DNA from: VAZQ01 sp963721005
Lineage (GTDB): Bacteria > Pseudomonadota > Alphaproteobacteria > Rhizobiales > Xanthobacteraceae
DNA length: 64,000 nucleotides
Assembly: GCA_963721005.1 (NCBI GenBank)
Contig: CAVRHR010000009.1
Span: 177,941-241,940 of the forward strand
Direction of reading: 5' to 3'
Positions 51,697 to 60,776 of the stretch are shown piece by piece (position 1 is the first letter of the stretch; every line of letters starts with the position of its first letter). Position numbers and translations under genes: made by a program. The notes under the pieces were generated by a model. That model ran no database searches. It saw only the letters and a list, made by a program, of their open reading frames with translations, and had not been told where the DNA came from.

Positions 51697-53361
51697 TCAC
51701 CTGAACAGTGCCCACAGCCGGTCCCACCCGTTGGGCTGGGGTGGGGGCGGGTCGGGCAAGGGCTCGGTTTGGGCCTCGCCGTCGGGGCCCGGGTCGTCGG
51801 GGGCGTGGAGGAGCGGGATCACCTTTTCGAAATTCGCCGCGGGTGCGACCCGGGTGACGACGATGCGGGCGCCGGCGGCCGGTGCGGCCGAAACGTCGGA
51901 GTGCGGCAGCTCCGGCGCCGTGGAGGCGGAGGGCGACAGCGGTTGAGCCGCCGGGCGGGCCACCGTGATTTCGGGCGCGAGCGGGGCGGCGGGTGTGGGT
52001 TGCCCCGCCGGGGCAATCGGGGCCGCAAGCGCGGCTGGCTCCTCGCCGGCCTCGATCACATCGCCGGGCGCGCCACCGCCGAGCTGCGGCAGCGGCTCCA
52101 TCCAGATGAAAGCGTCGAGCCGGCCGGTGACCGGCGAGACCGGCATCCAGCGGTCCGACACCAGCCCGTCGGCGGTCCAGGCCGGGTCGCGGCGCGCCCG
52201 CACGGCCCGCATCATCCATTCGCGGGCGCGGCCTTCGTCGCCGTGCTCCAGCTCCTCCAGCTTTGCCAACAGCACGGCGGCGCGTTGCGTCGGGGCCGCG
52301 GCGAGCGGCGCCAGCGCCGCGCGGACGGTGGCAAACTCGCGGGCGTCGAGCGCGGCCTGGGCGACCGCCAGGGCGGCCTCCGGGTGGCCGGGAGACTTTT
52401 GCGCCAGCGCCTGCACCCGGGTAAGCCGGTCGCGGGCGGAATCGCCCGGCCGCAGATGCGCGTAGGTGTCGGCGAGATCGGGATGCGGATTGGCGATCCA
52501 GGCCGCCTCGATGATCCGGAAGGCCTGGCGCAATTCGCCGGCCTCGCCGAGCAGCCGGCCGGCGAGCGCGGCGGCCGGCACCAATGTGGGGGCGAGCCGG
52601 ACGGCGGAGAGCGCGAGCGTGCGCGCCTCGGCGCGATCGGCCGGCTCGGCCGCCAGCGCCCGCGCGGTGAGCAGCACGGCGCGTTGGCGCCCATAGGCGG
52701 CCTTGTCGATGAGCCCGCCTTTCTGGTTGCGCTCCAGCCGGTCGAGCGCGCCGGTCCAGTCGCCTTCGGCGCAGCGGAAGTCGAGCACCGCCTGGCCGGC
52801 CCAGGCGGGAGCCGCAGCATCGCGCGCCGCTTCCTCGGCGATGAGCCGCGCACCCGCCGGATCGTTGCGCCGCTGCGCCTCGATGTACAAGCCGTGCAGG
52901 CCGAACAGCCGGGTGTCGTCGCGCAGCGCCATGGTCTTGAAGGTGCCCTCGGCGGTCGCCCGGTCGCCGGCGAGCTGCGCCGATTGGGCACTGAGCAGAA
53001 GCGTGAGCGGCTCGCCGGGCGCGATCCGCAAGGCCTCTTCGGCGAATTTACGCGCCGCCCGCGCGTCGCCTGACCCGACCGCGATGAGGCCCTGCGACAG
53101 TGCCAGATAGCCGCGGCGGGCGCGGCGTACGCGCATGCGCTCCCGCAGCGCCACCGGCGAGCGCGCCAGCGCGCGCAGGATCGACCAGGCCACGACCGCG
53201 AGCGCCGCCACCGCGCCGACCGTGATCGCCAGGATCGCCACCGAGGTCTCGACCCGGTAGCCCTGCCAGGTGATCGCAACCTCGCCGGGCCGGTCGGCGA
53301 GCCAGACGGCCCCGACCGCCAAGAGCCCGATGACGAAGAGAAAGACGACGAGACGGATCAT
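51697..53361 (-). CDS. hemY: HemY-like membrane protein with TPR region
   Basis: The 554-residue protein has two N-terminal helices (LVVFLFVIGLLAVGAVWLAD; AILAITVGAVAALAVVAWSI) and a long helical TPR region (residues 85-430), then a low-complexity tail rich in Ala and Pro. This is the HemY_N type found after hemC, hemD and a mitofilin-like gene; it is not protoporphyrinogen oxidase. Gene order here is hemC-hemD-mitofilin-hemY in transcription order. Confidence 0.85.
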   Translation of the reverse strand: MIRLVVFLFVIGLLAVGAVWLADRPGEVAITWQGYRVETSVAILAITVGAVAALAVVAWSILRALARSPVALRERMRVRRARRGYLALSQGLIAVGSGDARAARKFAEEALRIAPGEPLTLLLSAQSAQLAGDRATAEGTFKTMALRDDTRLFGLHGLYIEAQRRNDPAGARLIAEEAARDAAAPAWAGQAVLDFRCAEGDWTGALDRLERNQKGGLIDKAAYGRQRAVLLTARALAAEPADRAEARTLALSAVRLAPTLVPAAALAGRLLGEAGELRQAFRIIEAAWIANPHPDLADTYAHLRPGDSARDRLTRVQALAQKSPGHPEAALAVAQAALDAREFATVRAALAPLAAAPTQRAAVLLAKLEELEHGDEGRAREWMMRAVRARRDPAWTADGLVSDRWMPVSPVTGRLDAFIWMEPLPQLGGGAPGDVIEAGEEPAALAAPIAPAGQPTPAAPLAPEITVARPAAQPLSPSASTAPELPHSDVSAAPAAGARIVVTRVAPAANFEKVIPLLHAPDDPGPDGEAQTEPLPDPPPPQPNGWDRLWALFR

Positions 53362-53374
53362 GCGAAGGGCCGGC

Positions 53375-54697
53375 TCAAGGGGACGGCCGCGCCAGCGCCG
53401 CCAAGGCGTCAGCCGCGAAGCCGCGGCTGGCGGCGAGCGCGGCGGCACGTGCCTGCGCCCTGGCGATCCACGGCTGCGCGGGCGCACGTACGTTGGCCGG
53501 CAGATTGCCGAACTCGGCGAGCGCGCCCGGCAGATCGCCGTGCACCGCCTTGACCTGGATGCGCGCGATCACCGCGGCGGGATCGTCGCCCGGAACCTCC
53601 TCGATCGGCCGGATGCGCACCATCCGCTCCGCGTTGGCCTGCAGCTTCTCCAGAAAGCCCCCCTCGGCGGCGCCGGCGCCCGCCGCCCGCAGCAGCGCAG
53701 GCTCCAAGGTGGTGAGCTCGCGCACCAGCGCGTTCTGGTTCGGCACGCCGGTCGCGGCGAAACTTTCGAGCGGCGCAAGCGCAGCCGGATCGGCAGCCTG
53801 GGACTGCGCCGCCTTGAGCTCGCCGGTAAACGGTCGTCCGCGCTCGACTGCCGCCGTGAGCACAGCCGCGGTGACGGCGGCGCGCACCGCGCGATCGTCC
53901 TGGCTCTCGGCGGTGCGCTTGGCGATCTCGTCGGCGAGCGCAGTCTGCGTGCTCTTGGCGCCGCCTTCGAGTGCATCCAGGCGCTCCGTCAAAGTCGCGA
54001 CCGCAGCCGCATTGGCGGTGGCGGCCGCGGCCTGGCTGGAGGCCTCGCCGGTCGGCGCCCCGGGCGGGTCCTGTTGCGCCAGCCGCTGGTTGATGTCACC
54101 CAGCGCCGCCGCATTGGCGGCCGCCGCGCTGTCACTGCGCTGGCGTAGCGCAGTCAGCGTCTCGCCGAGCGATTTGAGCTGTGCTTCGAGAGCGGCGACA
54201 CGGCTGCCCAGCGCCGGGTCAATCGCCGGGGCGGCGGACGCCGGCAGCTTCGCGACCGCGGCTTCCAGCTTTTGCAGCCGGCTCGTGAGATCGCCAGCGG
54301 CGGAATTTGCCGCCTGCGCCGGCACCCGGCCGGTCAAGTCGGCGACCTGGCGCTCCAGTTGCGCAATCCGGGCCTGCGTCGCTTCCACCTCGCCGCCGCT
54401 TCCGGACATCGCCACCCAGGCGATCCCGAAGGTCAGCAGGACGACCGCCAGGACGGCGCCGATGAGCGGCCAGCTCGCGGCCGCCGCCAGGGCGGAGGCC
54501 CGCCGCCCATCCGCTTTGGGCGGCATTGCCGCGGCCGCTTCCGGCTCGGGCGAAGGGGGTGCCGAGGCCGCCGGCTCGGGACCGCCCGCAATCGGCTCGC
54601 TGGAAAACTCGGTGGTCTTGAGATCGATGGTCGGCGCGGGGCGCCGCCGTTCGGGCTGCCCAGGGGCTCCCGGGGGAGGCGGCGTATCGTCGGCCAT
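53375..54697 (-). CDS. Mitofilin-like (COG4223) inner-membrane coiled-coil protein
   Basis: A 440-residue protein: Pro/Ala-rich cytoplasmic part, one helix (PLIGAVLAVVLLTFGIAWVA) at about 77-97, a long coiled coil (IAQLERQVADLTGRV; LEAQLKSLGETLTALRQRSD) and a C-terminal mitofilin-type region. These are the alphaproteobacterial relatives of Mic60 and are found beside hem genes. GAGGA is 7 nt before ATG 54697. It ends 14 bp before hemY starts. Confidence 0.85.
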   Translation of the reverse strand: MADDTPPPPGAPGQPERRRPAPTIDLKTTEFSSEPIAGGPEPAASAPPSPEPEAAAAMPPKADGRRASALAAAASWPLIGAVLAVVLLTFGIAWVAMSGSGGEVEATQARIAQLERQVADLTGRVPAQAANSAAGDLTSRLQKLEAAVAKLPASAAPAIDPALGSRVAALEAQLKSLGETLTALRQRSDSAAAANAAALGDINQRLAQQDPPGAPTGEASSQAAAATANAAAVATLTERLDALEGGAKSTQTALADEIAKRTAESQDDRAVRAAVTAAVLTAAVERGRPFTGELKAAQSQAADPAALAPLESFAATGVPNQNALVRELTTLEPALLRAAGAGAAEGGFLEKLQANAERMVRIRPIEEVPGDDPAAVIARIQVKAVHGDLPGALAEFGNLPANVRAPAQPWIARAQARAAALAASRGFAADALAALARPSP

Positions 54698-54811
54698 GGG
54701 GTTTCCTCGCACGATTCGTTGGGTCGGACGCCATTTTAGCAAATAGGAAGGCGCGAGCGCGGCGGCAATCGAAAGAATTCGAACGGGCTGACGGCTTGAC
54801 CCGTACCACCA

Positions 54812-54915
54812 TTGTCATGGCCGGGCTCGTCCTGGCTCGTCCCGGCCATCTCGATCAAGGTGGCGACGACGTACCAACCTGAGCGAGATGCGCGGGACAA
54901 GCCCGCGCATCACGA
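54812..54915. repeat. Palindromic intergenic repeat (family 2), copy 1
   Basis: About 104 bp with ATTGTCATGGCCGGGCTCGT, CCCGGCCATCTCGAT and, at the end, inverted GCGCGGGACAAGCCCGCGC. A related copy lies at 56639-56760. Such units, with TCATGGCCGG and CCGGCCATCTCGA, are widespread in bradyrhizobia-like genomes. It lies between the mitofilin and hemD genes. Confidence 0.6.
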
Positions 54916-54920
54916 CTTGG

Positions 54921-55637
54921 TTAGCCTTCCGCACCAATCAGCTCAATCAATGCGACCTCCTCGGGGCGCGCGGCGATGCGGACACGCTCGGCGCCGGCCG
55001 CCAGCAACGGTTCCGCGACTTGTTGCGATACGCAGAAGTGCGTGATGGCCAGCGCCTGATCGAGCATCGCGGCGTGGCGGGCGCAATCCAGATAGGCCTG
55101 CGCGCTGCGGCGCGAGAAGTGCAGCACGCCGTCCAGCGTGCCGGCAGCGAACGCAGCCGCCAGCGCTGGCGAAAATTTCTCCAGCTTGACGGCGCGGTAG
55201 ACACCCACGGTGGAAACCATCCGGCCGTCGGCCGCCAGATCAGCGCCGAGATCGCCACTGCGATCCTCGCCGGCGAGATAAAGCAGGGGGTCACGGCCAG
55301 CAGGCGTTGCGCGCAGATGCTGCGCCAGCTCCTGCACATTGCTGCCGGCCGCGGTCACCGTCGCAAAGCCAGCCGCGCGGGCCGCGGCGGCGGTGCGGCG
55401 GCCGACCGCGAACACCGGAAGCGCAAGCAGCGCGGCACGGCGCGGATGCTGCTCCAGGGCGCGCAACGCATTGGCGCTGGTGAGCACCAGCGCCGACCAC
55501 GGGCCCGGGCCGAGCTGCGCGGCCGGCACGGGCTCGATGCGCAACAACGCCGCGCACTCGACCTGGTGCCCGGCCGCACGCAGCGCGGCTGCGGTGCGTT
55601 CCGCATCGGGCTGCGGCCTGGTGACCAGCAGCCGCAT
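54921..55637 (-). CDS. hemD: Uroporphyrinogen-III synthase
   Basis: A 238-residue cytoplasmic enzyme that closes hydroxymethylbilane to uroporphyrinogen III. Visible are LLVTRPQPDAERTAAAL, VLTSANALRAL, FAVGRRTAAAARAAGF, LLYLAGEDRSGDLGADL and VLHFSRRSAQAYLD, the usual HemD order. It starts 4 bp after the hemC stop on this strand, in one operon. Confidence 0.9.
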   Translation of the reverse strand: MRLLVTRPQPDAERTAAALRAAGHQVECAALLRIEPVPAAQLGPGPWSALVLTSANALRALEQHPRRAALLALPVFAVGRRTAAAARAAGFATVTAAGSNVQELAQHLRATPAGRDPLLYLAGEDRSGDLGADLAADGRMVSTVGVYRAVKLEKFSPALAAAFAAGTLDGVLHFSRRSAQAYLDCARHAAMLDQALAITHFCVSQQVAEPLLAAGAERVRIAARPEEVALIELIGAEG

Positions 55638-55640
55638 GGT

Positions 55641-56588
55641 TCACGTCTCGGTCAGAAAATCGGCGCCGCCGCGGCGCTTGAGCTCGGCGCCGGCATCGTG
55701 GCCGAGCGCCACCGCGTCGGCGGGCAGGCCTTCGCGCGCGCATTCGAACGATTCGCTGCCGTCGGGCTTGGCGATCAGGCCGCGCAAGCGCAGCCGCCCA
55801 CCTTCGATCACCGCATGGCCCGCGATCGGGGTGCGGCAGGAGCCGTCGAGCACCGCCAGGAAAGCCCGCTCGGCCGCGAGCGCGATCGCGGTCTCCGGGT
55901 GATTGATGGCTTCGAGCAAAGTGCGGGTCGCGGTGTCGTCTGCGCGCGTCTCGATCGCCACGATGCCCTGCCCGGCGGCGGGCAGAAACTCGTCGACCGA
56001 GAAGATGCTGCTGAGCGCGTGGGTCAAGCCCAGACGCTTGAGGCCGGCGAGCGCCAGGAGGGTCGCATCCACCACACCTTCGTCGAGCTTGCGCAGGCGG
56101 GTATCCACGTTGCCGCGGATCGGCACTACCGTCAGATCCGGCCGCAGCCGCTTCACGATCGCCTGCCGCCGCAGCGACGCGGTCCCCACCACGGCGCCGG
56201 CGCGCAATTCCTGCAGCGTCTTGGCGACACGGCTGATGAAGACATCGCGGGGATCCTCGCGCGGCAGCACCGCCGTGATGGTCAATCCCTCCGGCAGCAC
56301 GGTCGGCATGTCCTTGGCGGAATGCACCGCAAGATCGATGGTGCACTCGATCAGCGCCTCCTCGATCTCCTTGGTGAACAGGCCCTTGCCGCCCGCCTGC
56401 GCCAGCGTGCGATCCTGGATCTTGTCGCCGGTGGTGCGGATGACCGTGAGCGGAATGCGCGCCTCATCCACCCCATGGGCGACGGCGAGCCGCGCCCGCA
56501 CCATCCCGGCCTGGGCGAGCGCCAGCGGGCTGCCGCGGGTGCCGAGCCGCAGCAGGGCGGCGGTGGATTGGGCCGAGGATTGCACCAT
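55641..56588 (-). CDS. hemC: Hydroxymethylbilane synthase
   Basis: The 315-residue enzyme joins four porphobilinogens. Cofactor-linking C251 is in LDGSCRTPIAGHA. The N-terminal LRLGTRGSPLALAQAGMVRA, the IRTTGDKIQDR loop, and VHSAKDMPT are intact. Upstream lies the family-2 repeat, then divergently tsaD, the common order in these bacteria. Position in front of hemD and hemY supports the assignment. Confidence 0.96.
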   Translation of the reverse strand: MVQSSAQSTAALLRLGTRGSPLALAQAGMVRARLAVAHGVDEARIPLTVIRTTGDKIQDRTLAQAGGKGLFTKEIEEALIECTIDLAVHSAKDMPTVLPEGLTITAVLPREDPRDVFISRVAKTLQELRAGAVVGTASLRRQAIVKRLRPDLTVVPIRGNVDTRLRKLDEGVVDATLLALAGLKRLGLTHALSSIFSVDEFLPAAGQGIVAIETRADDTATRTLLEAINHPETAIALAAERAFLAVLDGSCRTPIAGHAVIEGGRLRLRGLIAKPDGSESFECAREGLPADAVALGHDAGAELKRRGGADFLTET

Positions 56589-56638
56589 GTGACCTCACAA
56601 GATAATCGGTCGTTCTGACTTATTCTATCGGATAAACT

Positions 56639-56760
56639 CTTGTCATGGCCGGACTTGTTCCGGCCATCTCGATAAGGTGGGCGCAGTGCCTTAACTATCG
56701 AGATCGCCGGGACACAAGGGTGTTCACGCCCCTCCTCGCGGGCTATGCCCGGCGATGACA
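56639..56760. repeat. Palindromic intergenic repeat (family 2), copy 2
   Basis: CTTGTCATGGCCGGACTTGT, TTCCGGCCATCTCGATAAGG and a second arm ending CCCGGCGATGACA. Similar to 54812-54915 in the first half. It sits between hemC and tsaD; the upstream in-frame ATG of tsaD at 56755 falls inside it. Confidence 0.6.
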
Positions 56761-56781
56761 AGCGTTTGGAAGGATCGCCCG

Positions 56782-57909
56782 ATGGTGGTGCTCGGCATCG
56801 AGACGACCTGCGACGAGACCGCCGCCGCGGTGGTGGAGCGGCCTGAGACCGGGCCCGGCAAGATTCTGTCCAATATCGTGCTGTCGCAGATCGCCGAGCA
56901 TGCCGCCTTCGGTGGGGTGGTGCCGGAGATCGCGGCCCGCGCCCATGTGGAGGCGCTCGACCTGATCATCGCCCGGGCGATGGGCGAGGCCAAGCGCAGC
57001 TTCGCGCAGCTCGACGGCATCGCGGCCGCAGCCGGGCCCGGCCTGATTGGCGGCTTGATCGTGGGGCTCACCACCGCCAAGGCGATGGCGCTGGTGCTGG
57101 AGCGGCCGCTGATCGCGGTCAATCATTTGGAAGCCCACGCCCTGACCGCCCGGCTCACCAACGGCACGCTGTTTCCGTATTGCCTGTTTCTCGCCTCCGG
57201 CGGCCACACCCAGATCGTGGCGGTGCGCGGGGTCGGCGACTATGTGCGGCTGGGCACCACCGTGGACGACGCCATCGGGGAAGCCTTCGACAAGACCGCC
57301 AAGCTGCTCGGGCTGCCTTATCCGGGCGGCCCGCAGGTGGAGAAGGAAGCGCTCGCCGGCGATCCTACCCGCTTCGCGCTGCCGCGACCGATGCTGGGCA
57401 AGCTCAACGCCGATTTCTCCCTGTCTGGATTGAAGACCGCGCTGCGGCTCGAGGCCGAGAAGATCGCGCCGGTGAGCGCGCAGGACGTGTGCGACCTATG
57501 CGCTTCGTTCCAGCAGGCGGTGGTGGACGTGGTGGCGGACCGGCTGCTGTGCGGGCTGAAGATGTTTCGCTCGCGCTTCGGCACCCCGACCACCCTGGTG
57601 GCGGCCGGCGGCGTCGCCGCCAACGAGGCCATCCGCAAGGTGCTGCAGCAGGTCGCCTTCGAGGTCGGCACCACGCTGGTGGTGCCGCCGGCCGAGCTGT
57701 GCACCGACAACGGCGCCATGATCGCCTGGGCGGGCGCCGAGCGGCTCGCGCTCGGCCTGCGCGACACCCTTGATGTCGCACCGCGGCCGCGCTGGCCGCT
57801 CGACGAGGTGCGCGGCCCCGCTTCCGAGATCGAGGTGCCGGCCGCGAATGGCGCGCAATCCGGCGCGACCGAGCAGGCTCCGGCGCCGAGCGCGGCCGGA
57901 CCGGGCTGA
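56782..57909 (+). CDS. tsaD: tRNA N6-threonylcarbamoyladenosine transferase
   Basis: The 375-residue protein carries the TsaD signature: MVVLGIETTCDETAAAVVE, the metal-binding His motif in VNHLEAHALTA, FLASGGHTQI, DDAIGEAFDKTAKLLGLPYP and a late CTDNGAMIAWAG. It installs t6A37 on ANN-decoding tRNAs with TsaB/C/E. ATG 56782 has GGAAGGA upstream; the alternative at 56755 lies in the repeat. The C-terminal tail (from PASEIEVP) is low complexity. Confidence 0.96.
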   Translation: MVVLGIETTCDETAAAVVERPETGPGKILSNIVLSQIAEHAAFGGVVPEIAARAHVEALDLIIARAMGEAKRSFAQLDGIAAAAGPGLIGGLIVGLTTAKAMALVLERPLIAVNHLEAHALTARLTNGTLFPYCLFLASGGHTQIVAVRGVGDYVRLGTTVDDAIGEAFDKTAKLLGLPYPGGPQVEKEALAGDPTRFALPRPMLGKLNADFSLSGLKTALRLEAEKIAPVSAQDVCDLCASFQQAVVDVVADRLLCGLKMFRSRFGTPTTLVAAGGVAANEAIRKVLQQVAFEVGTTLVVPPAELCTDNGAMIAWAGAERLALGLRDTLDVAPRPRWPLDEVRGPASEIEVPAANGAQSGATEQAPAPSAAGPG

Positions 57910-57924
57910 CGGGATCGGCTGCCG

Positions 57925-58917
57925 ATGGGGTTCGAGCGTATCGCGATCGTGGGAACAGGCGCTTGGGGCACCGCGCTCGCCAATGCGCTGGCGCGCGCCG
58001 GACGCCGGGTGACGCTGTTGAGTCGCGATCAGGCGAGCGCACAAGCAATCGGCGCCGCGCGGGCGAGCCCGCGGCTGCCGGGCAGCCGGATCGACGACCC
58101 GGTCGCGGTGGCGACGGCAAGCGCGGAAATCTTGTCGCAGCAGGATGCGATCCTGCTGGCCATGCCGAGCCAACAGCTGCGGGAAGCCGCCAGCCGGACC
58201 GCGCCGTCGCTCGCGCCCGGCACCGCGGTGATCGCCTGCGCCAAGGGCATCGAGCGCGGCACCCACAAATTCATGACCGAGGTGATCGCGCAGTGCGCGC
58301 CGGCAGCGCGGCCCGCGATCCTGTCGGGCCCGAGCTTCGCGCAGGAGGTGGCGCGCGGGCTGCCGGCCGCCGTGACCCTGGCGGCGCGCGATGAAAGTCT
58401 CGCGGCCGCGCTCGCGCAGGCGCTCGGCTCGGCCACCTTCCGGCCCTACCATTCGACCGATGTGCGCGGCGTGGAGATCGGCGGCGCCGCCAAGAACGTG
58501 CTCGCCATCGCGGCCGGGATCGTGGCCGGCCGCGGGCTCGGCGCCAGCGCAGCCGCCGCCCTCACCACCCGCGGCTTCGCGGAGCTGTTCCGCTTTGGCC
58601 GCGCACTCGGGGCACGGCCGGAGACCTTGACGGGCCTCTCGGGTCTCGGTGATCTCATCCTGACCTGCTCCAGCACGCAGTCGCGCAATTTCTCGCTCGG
58701 CATCGCGCTCGGGCAGGGCCGCACGCCCGCCCAGGCGAGCGCAACCGCGGGCCTCGCGGAAGGCGCGTTCACGGCGGCGGCGCTGGTCGAGATGGCGGTC
58801 GAGGCCGGCATCGAGATGCCGATCGCGACCGCGGTTGCCGCCATCGTGGACGGCACGCTGCGGGTGGACGAGGCGATCGAGAATTTGCTGACGCGTCCGT
58901 TTCGAAGAGAAGGATGA
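57925..58917 (+). CDS. gpsA: Glycerol-3-phosphate dehydrogenase [NAD(P)+]
   Basis: The 330-residue enzyme reduces dihydroxyacetone phosphate to sn-glycerol-3-phosphate for phospholipids. NAD(P) motif IAIVGTGAWGTALANALA, then SQQLREAAS, CAKGIERGTHKFM, the catalytic Lys region EIGGAAKNVLAIAAGIVAG and GLSGLGDLILTCSS. It lies 15 bp after tsaD, in one operon. Confidence 0.96.
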   Translation: MGFERIAIVGTGAWGTALANALARAGRRVTLLSRDQASAQAIGAARASPRLPGSRIDDPVAVATASAEILSQQDAILLAMPSQQLREAASRTAPSLAPGTAVIACAKGIERGTHKFMTEVIAQCAPAARPAILSGPSFAQEVARGLPAAVTLAARDESLAAALAQALGSATFRPYHSTDVRGVEIGGAAKNVLAIAAGIVAGRGLGASAAAALTTRGFAELFRFGRALGARPETLTGLSGLGDLILTCSSTQSRNFSLGIALGQGRTPAQASATAGLAEGAFTAAALVEMAVEAGIEMPIATAVAAIVDGTLRVDEAIENLLTRPFRREG

Positions 58918-59342
58918 AACCGATGGACTATTGGCTCCTGAAAACCGAGCCCGACACGTTCTCTTGGGATCACCAGCTTGAGCGCGGCGCCAAGGGCGAG
59001 CCCTGGACCGGGGTGCGCAACTTCACCGCGCGGCGCCACATGAAGGAGATGAAGAAGGGCGATCGCGCCTTCTTCTATCACACCGGCGAGGAGAAGCAGG
59101 TGGTCGGCATCGTCGAGGTGATCCGGGAATCCTATCCGGACCCGACCGACCAGGAGGGCAAGTTCCTGGCCGTCGACGTCAAGGCGCTCGAGCCGCTGCC
59201 GAAGCCGGTGACGCTCGCCGCCATCAAGGCGGAGCCGCGCCTCAAGGAGATGGCACTGGTGAAGTACTCGCGCCTGTCGGTGCAGCCGGTGACGGCGGCG
59301 GAGTGGAAAATCGTCTGCCAAATGAGCGGGAAGAAAAGCTAG
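58914..59342 (+). CDS. EVE-domain protein
   Basis: A 142-residue EVE/PUA-like protein: MDYWLLKTEPDTFSWDHQLE, TGVRNFTARRHMKEMKKGDR, FYHTGEEKQVVGIVEVIRES. EVE domains bind modified bases in DNA or RNA, but the ligand is not known here. Its ATG overlaps the gpsA stop (ATGA), so it is the last gene of the tsaD-gpsA operon. Confidence 0.9.
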   Translation: MKPMDYWLLKTEPDTFSWDHQLERGAKGEPWTGVRNFTARRHMKEMKKGDRAFFYHTGEEKQVVGIVEVIRESYPDPTDQEGKFLAVDVKALEPLPKPVTLAAIKAEPRLKEMALVKYSRLSVQPVTAAEWKIVCQMSGKKS

Positions 59343-59398
59343 AATAGAAATCTCACCGGGCCTGCATCTGAGAGTCAGGGACGCTCGGCGTTTTCGGG

Positions 59399-59524
59399 AT
59401 GACCCCGCTGGTGGTGGGCACCACCTTCGTGCTGCGCGACCTGCGGCTGATCTGGATCGACGGCGGCCATTGGCTGATCGTGCTCGTGCTGATGGGCGCG
59501 GTCATCGGCCTCATGGGCGTGTGA
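59399..59524 (+). CDS. 41-aa small membrane protein
   Basis: A short frame, MTPLVVGTTFVLRDLRLIWI then DGGHWLIVLVLMGAVIGLMG and a final Val, with one transmembrane helix (residues 23-41) preceded by a charged segment. No obvious ribosome site lies before it, and it may be the C-terminal end of a larger decayed gene. Weak support. Confidence 0.4.
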   Translation: MTPLVVGTTFVLRDLRLIWIDGGHWLIVLVLMGAVIGLMGV

Positions 59525-59572
59525 CGCCGCCGGAGATGGCGTCCGGGACGGAACCAACCGGGAGGAGCTCGC

Positions 59573-60085
59573 ATGCGCACTCGCGCCGTACAGTTCACGT
59601 TGCTCGCCGCGCTCGCGGCCTTCGCCGGCATGGCGAGCCTGCCGGCCCGCACCGCCGCGCAGGACAACGCCAATCCGGCGGATGCGGCGCCGGCGCCGTT
59701 CGCGCCGAACATGGGCGACCTGATGAGCATGCTGATCCAACCGCGCCACGCCAAGCTGGCGCTCGCCGGCAAGGCGGAGAACTGGGTGCTGGCCGGCTAT
59801 GTGCTCAAGGAGCTGCAGCAGGGCTTCGGAACCATCGCCAAGACGATTCCGCGCTGGAAGGCGCTGCCGGTCTCCGAGCTGATCGACGCCGCCTTGAAGC
59901 AGCCGTTCGCCAGCATCGACCTCGCCATCAAGGCCGGCGACATTCGCGAGTTCGCCGCGTCATTCGACCGCATCACCGCCGGCTGCAACGCCTGCCACAG
60001 CACCGCCGACCAGAGTTTCGTGGTCATCAAGACCCCGGACGCCTCGGTGTTCCCCAACCAGGAATTCGAGCCGGGACGGCGGTAG
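59573..60085 (+). CDS. Small periplasmic c-type haem protein, paralogue
   Basis: A 170-residue protein closely related to the cytochrome at 12931-13437. Both have LIQPRHAKL-LAGKAENW-LAGY, and the haem residues are at identical numbers (C138, C141, H142). The signal peptide is at the N-terminus. GGAGGAG precedes the ATG. Unlike the other copy, it has no PQQ dehydrogenase beside it. Its partner is unknown. Confidence 0.8.
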   Translation: MRTRAVQFTLLAALAAFAGMASLPARTAAQDNANPADAAPAPFAPNMGDLMSMLIQPRHAKLALAGKAENWVLAGYVLKELQQGFGTIAKTIPRWKALPVSELIDAALKQPFASIDLAIKAGDIREFAASFDRITAGCNACHSTADQSFVVIKTPDASVFPNQEFEPGRR

Positions 60086-60109
60086 AGCAAGTCTATCGCG
60101 GCCTTCGTA

Positions 60110-60237
60110 CTTTTCCCGGACGCGGTGCAGCGCGGAGCGATGCTCCGCTGATCCGGGATCGTTCCGGGCTCCGAGTGTGGAACGATCCCGGGTCTGCAGC
60201 GCACCACCAAGAGGTGCTGCGCTGCGCCCGGGAAAAG
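60110..60237. repeat. Three-hairpin palindromic repeat, copy 2
   Basis: 128 bp, CTTTTCCCGG to CCGGGAAAAG, about 96 percent identical to the copy at 60625-60751 and in the same orientation as it, opposite to copies 1 and 4. It starts 25 bp after the cytochrome paralogue stop and lies left of the GIY-YIG gene. Confidence 0.85.
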
Positions 60238-60267
60238 TGCCGAGGCTTCGGGCCGCTCTCAGCGTGG

Positions 60268-60561
60268 CTACGGCGCTAAATCATCAGTGAGATCGCGCCA
60301 ATCCGGATTGGTTTTCTCCACCAACGCCATCTTCCATTCGCGGCGCCAGCGCTTGATCGCTCGCTCGCGGGCCCGCGCCTCGATGATGGAAGTGTATTCC
60401 TCGTAATAGACCAGGAGAGAAACCCCATAGGTCTTGGTGAAGCCCGGCGCCAGCTTGGCCTTGTGGACGGTAATCCGCCCAACCAAGTCTCCGGTGACGC
60501 CGACATACAGCACGCCGCGCGGACAATTCGCCAGGATGTAAACGAAGAACAGCTTGTCCAT
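60268..60561 (-). CDS. GIY-YIG nuclease-superfamily protein
   Basis: This 97-residue protein has the GIY-YIG core in FVYILANCPRGVLYVGVTGD, then the Arg (DLVGRITVHK) and Glu-containing region (YYEEYTSIIEARARERAIKR). That is the small stand-alone type (UPF0213/YhbQ-like). GGAGA lies upstream of ATG 60561. It is bracketed by two direct copies of the three-hairpin repeat with nothing else between them. Confidence 0.88.
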   Translation of the reverse strand: MDKLFFVYILANCPRGVLYVGVTGDLVGRITVHKAKLAPGFTKTYGVSLLVYYEEYTSIIEARARERAIKRWRREWKMALVEKTNPDWRDLTDDLAP

Positions 60562-60624
60562 GGAAGTGTTCTCCTGAAGCCACCAGGATATCACGTCGGA
60601 TCGGATCAAAGCCGGGTCTTCATG

Positions 60625-60751
60625 CTTTTCCCGGACGCGGTGCAGCGCGGAGCGATGCTCCGCTGATCCGGGATCGTTCCAAGCTCCGAGTATGGAACGA
60701 TCCCGGGTCTGCAGCGCACCACCAAGAGGTGATGCGCTGCGCCCGGGAAAG
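60625..60751. repeat. Three-hairpin palindromic repeat, copy 3
   Basis: 127 bp, about 96 percent identical to copy 2 and in direct orientation with it (differences GG to AA, G to A, C to A, and one A lost at the end). It lies right of the GIY-YIG gene and 25 bp before the TctC gene end. Confidence 0.85.
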
Positions 60752-60776
60752 GGGCCGCGGCCAAGCGTGGCCCCGC

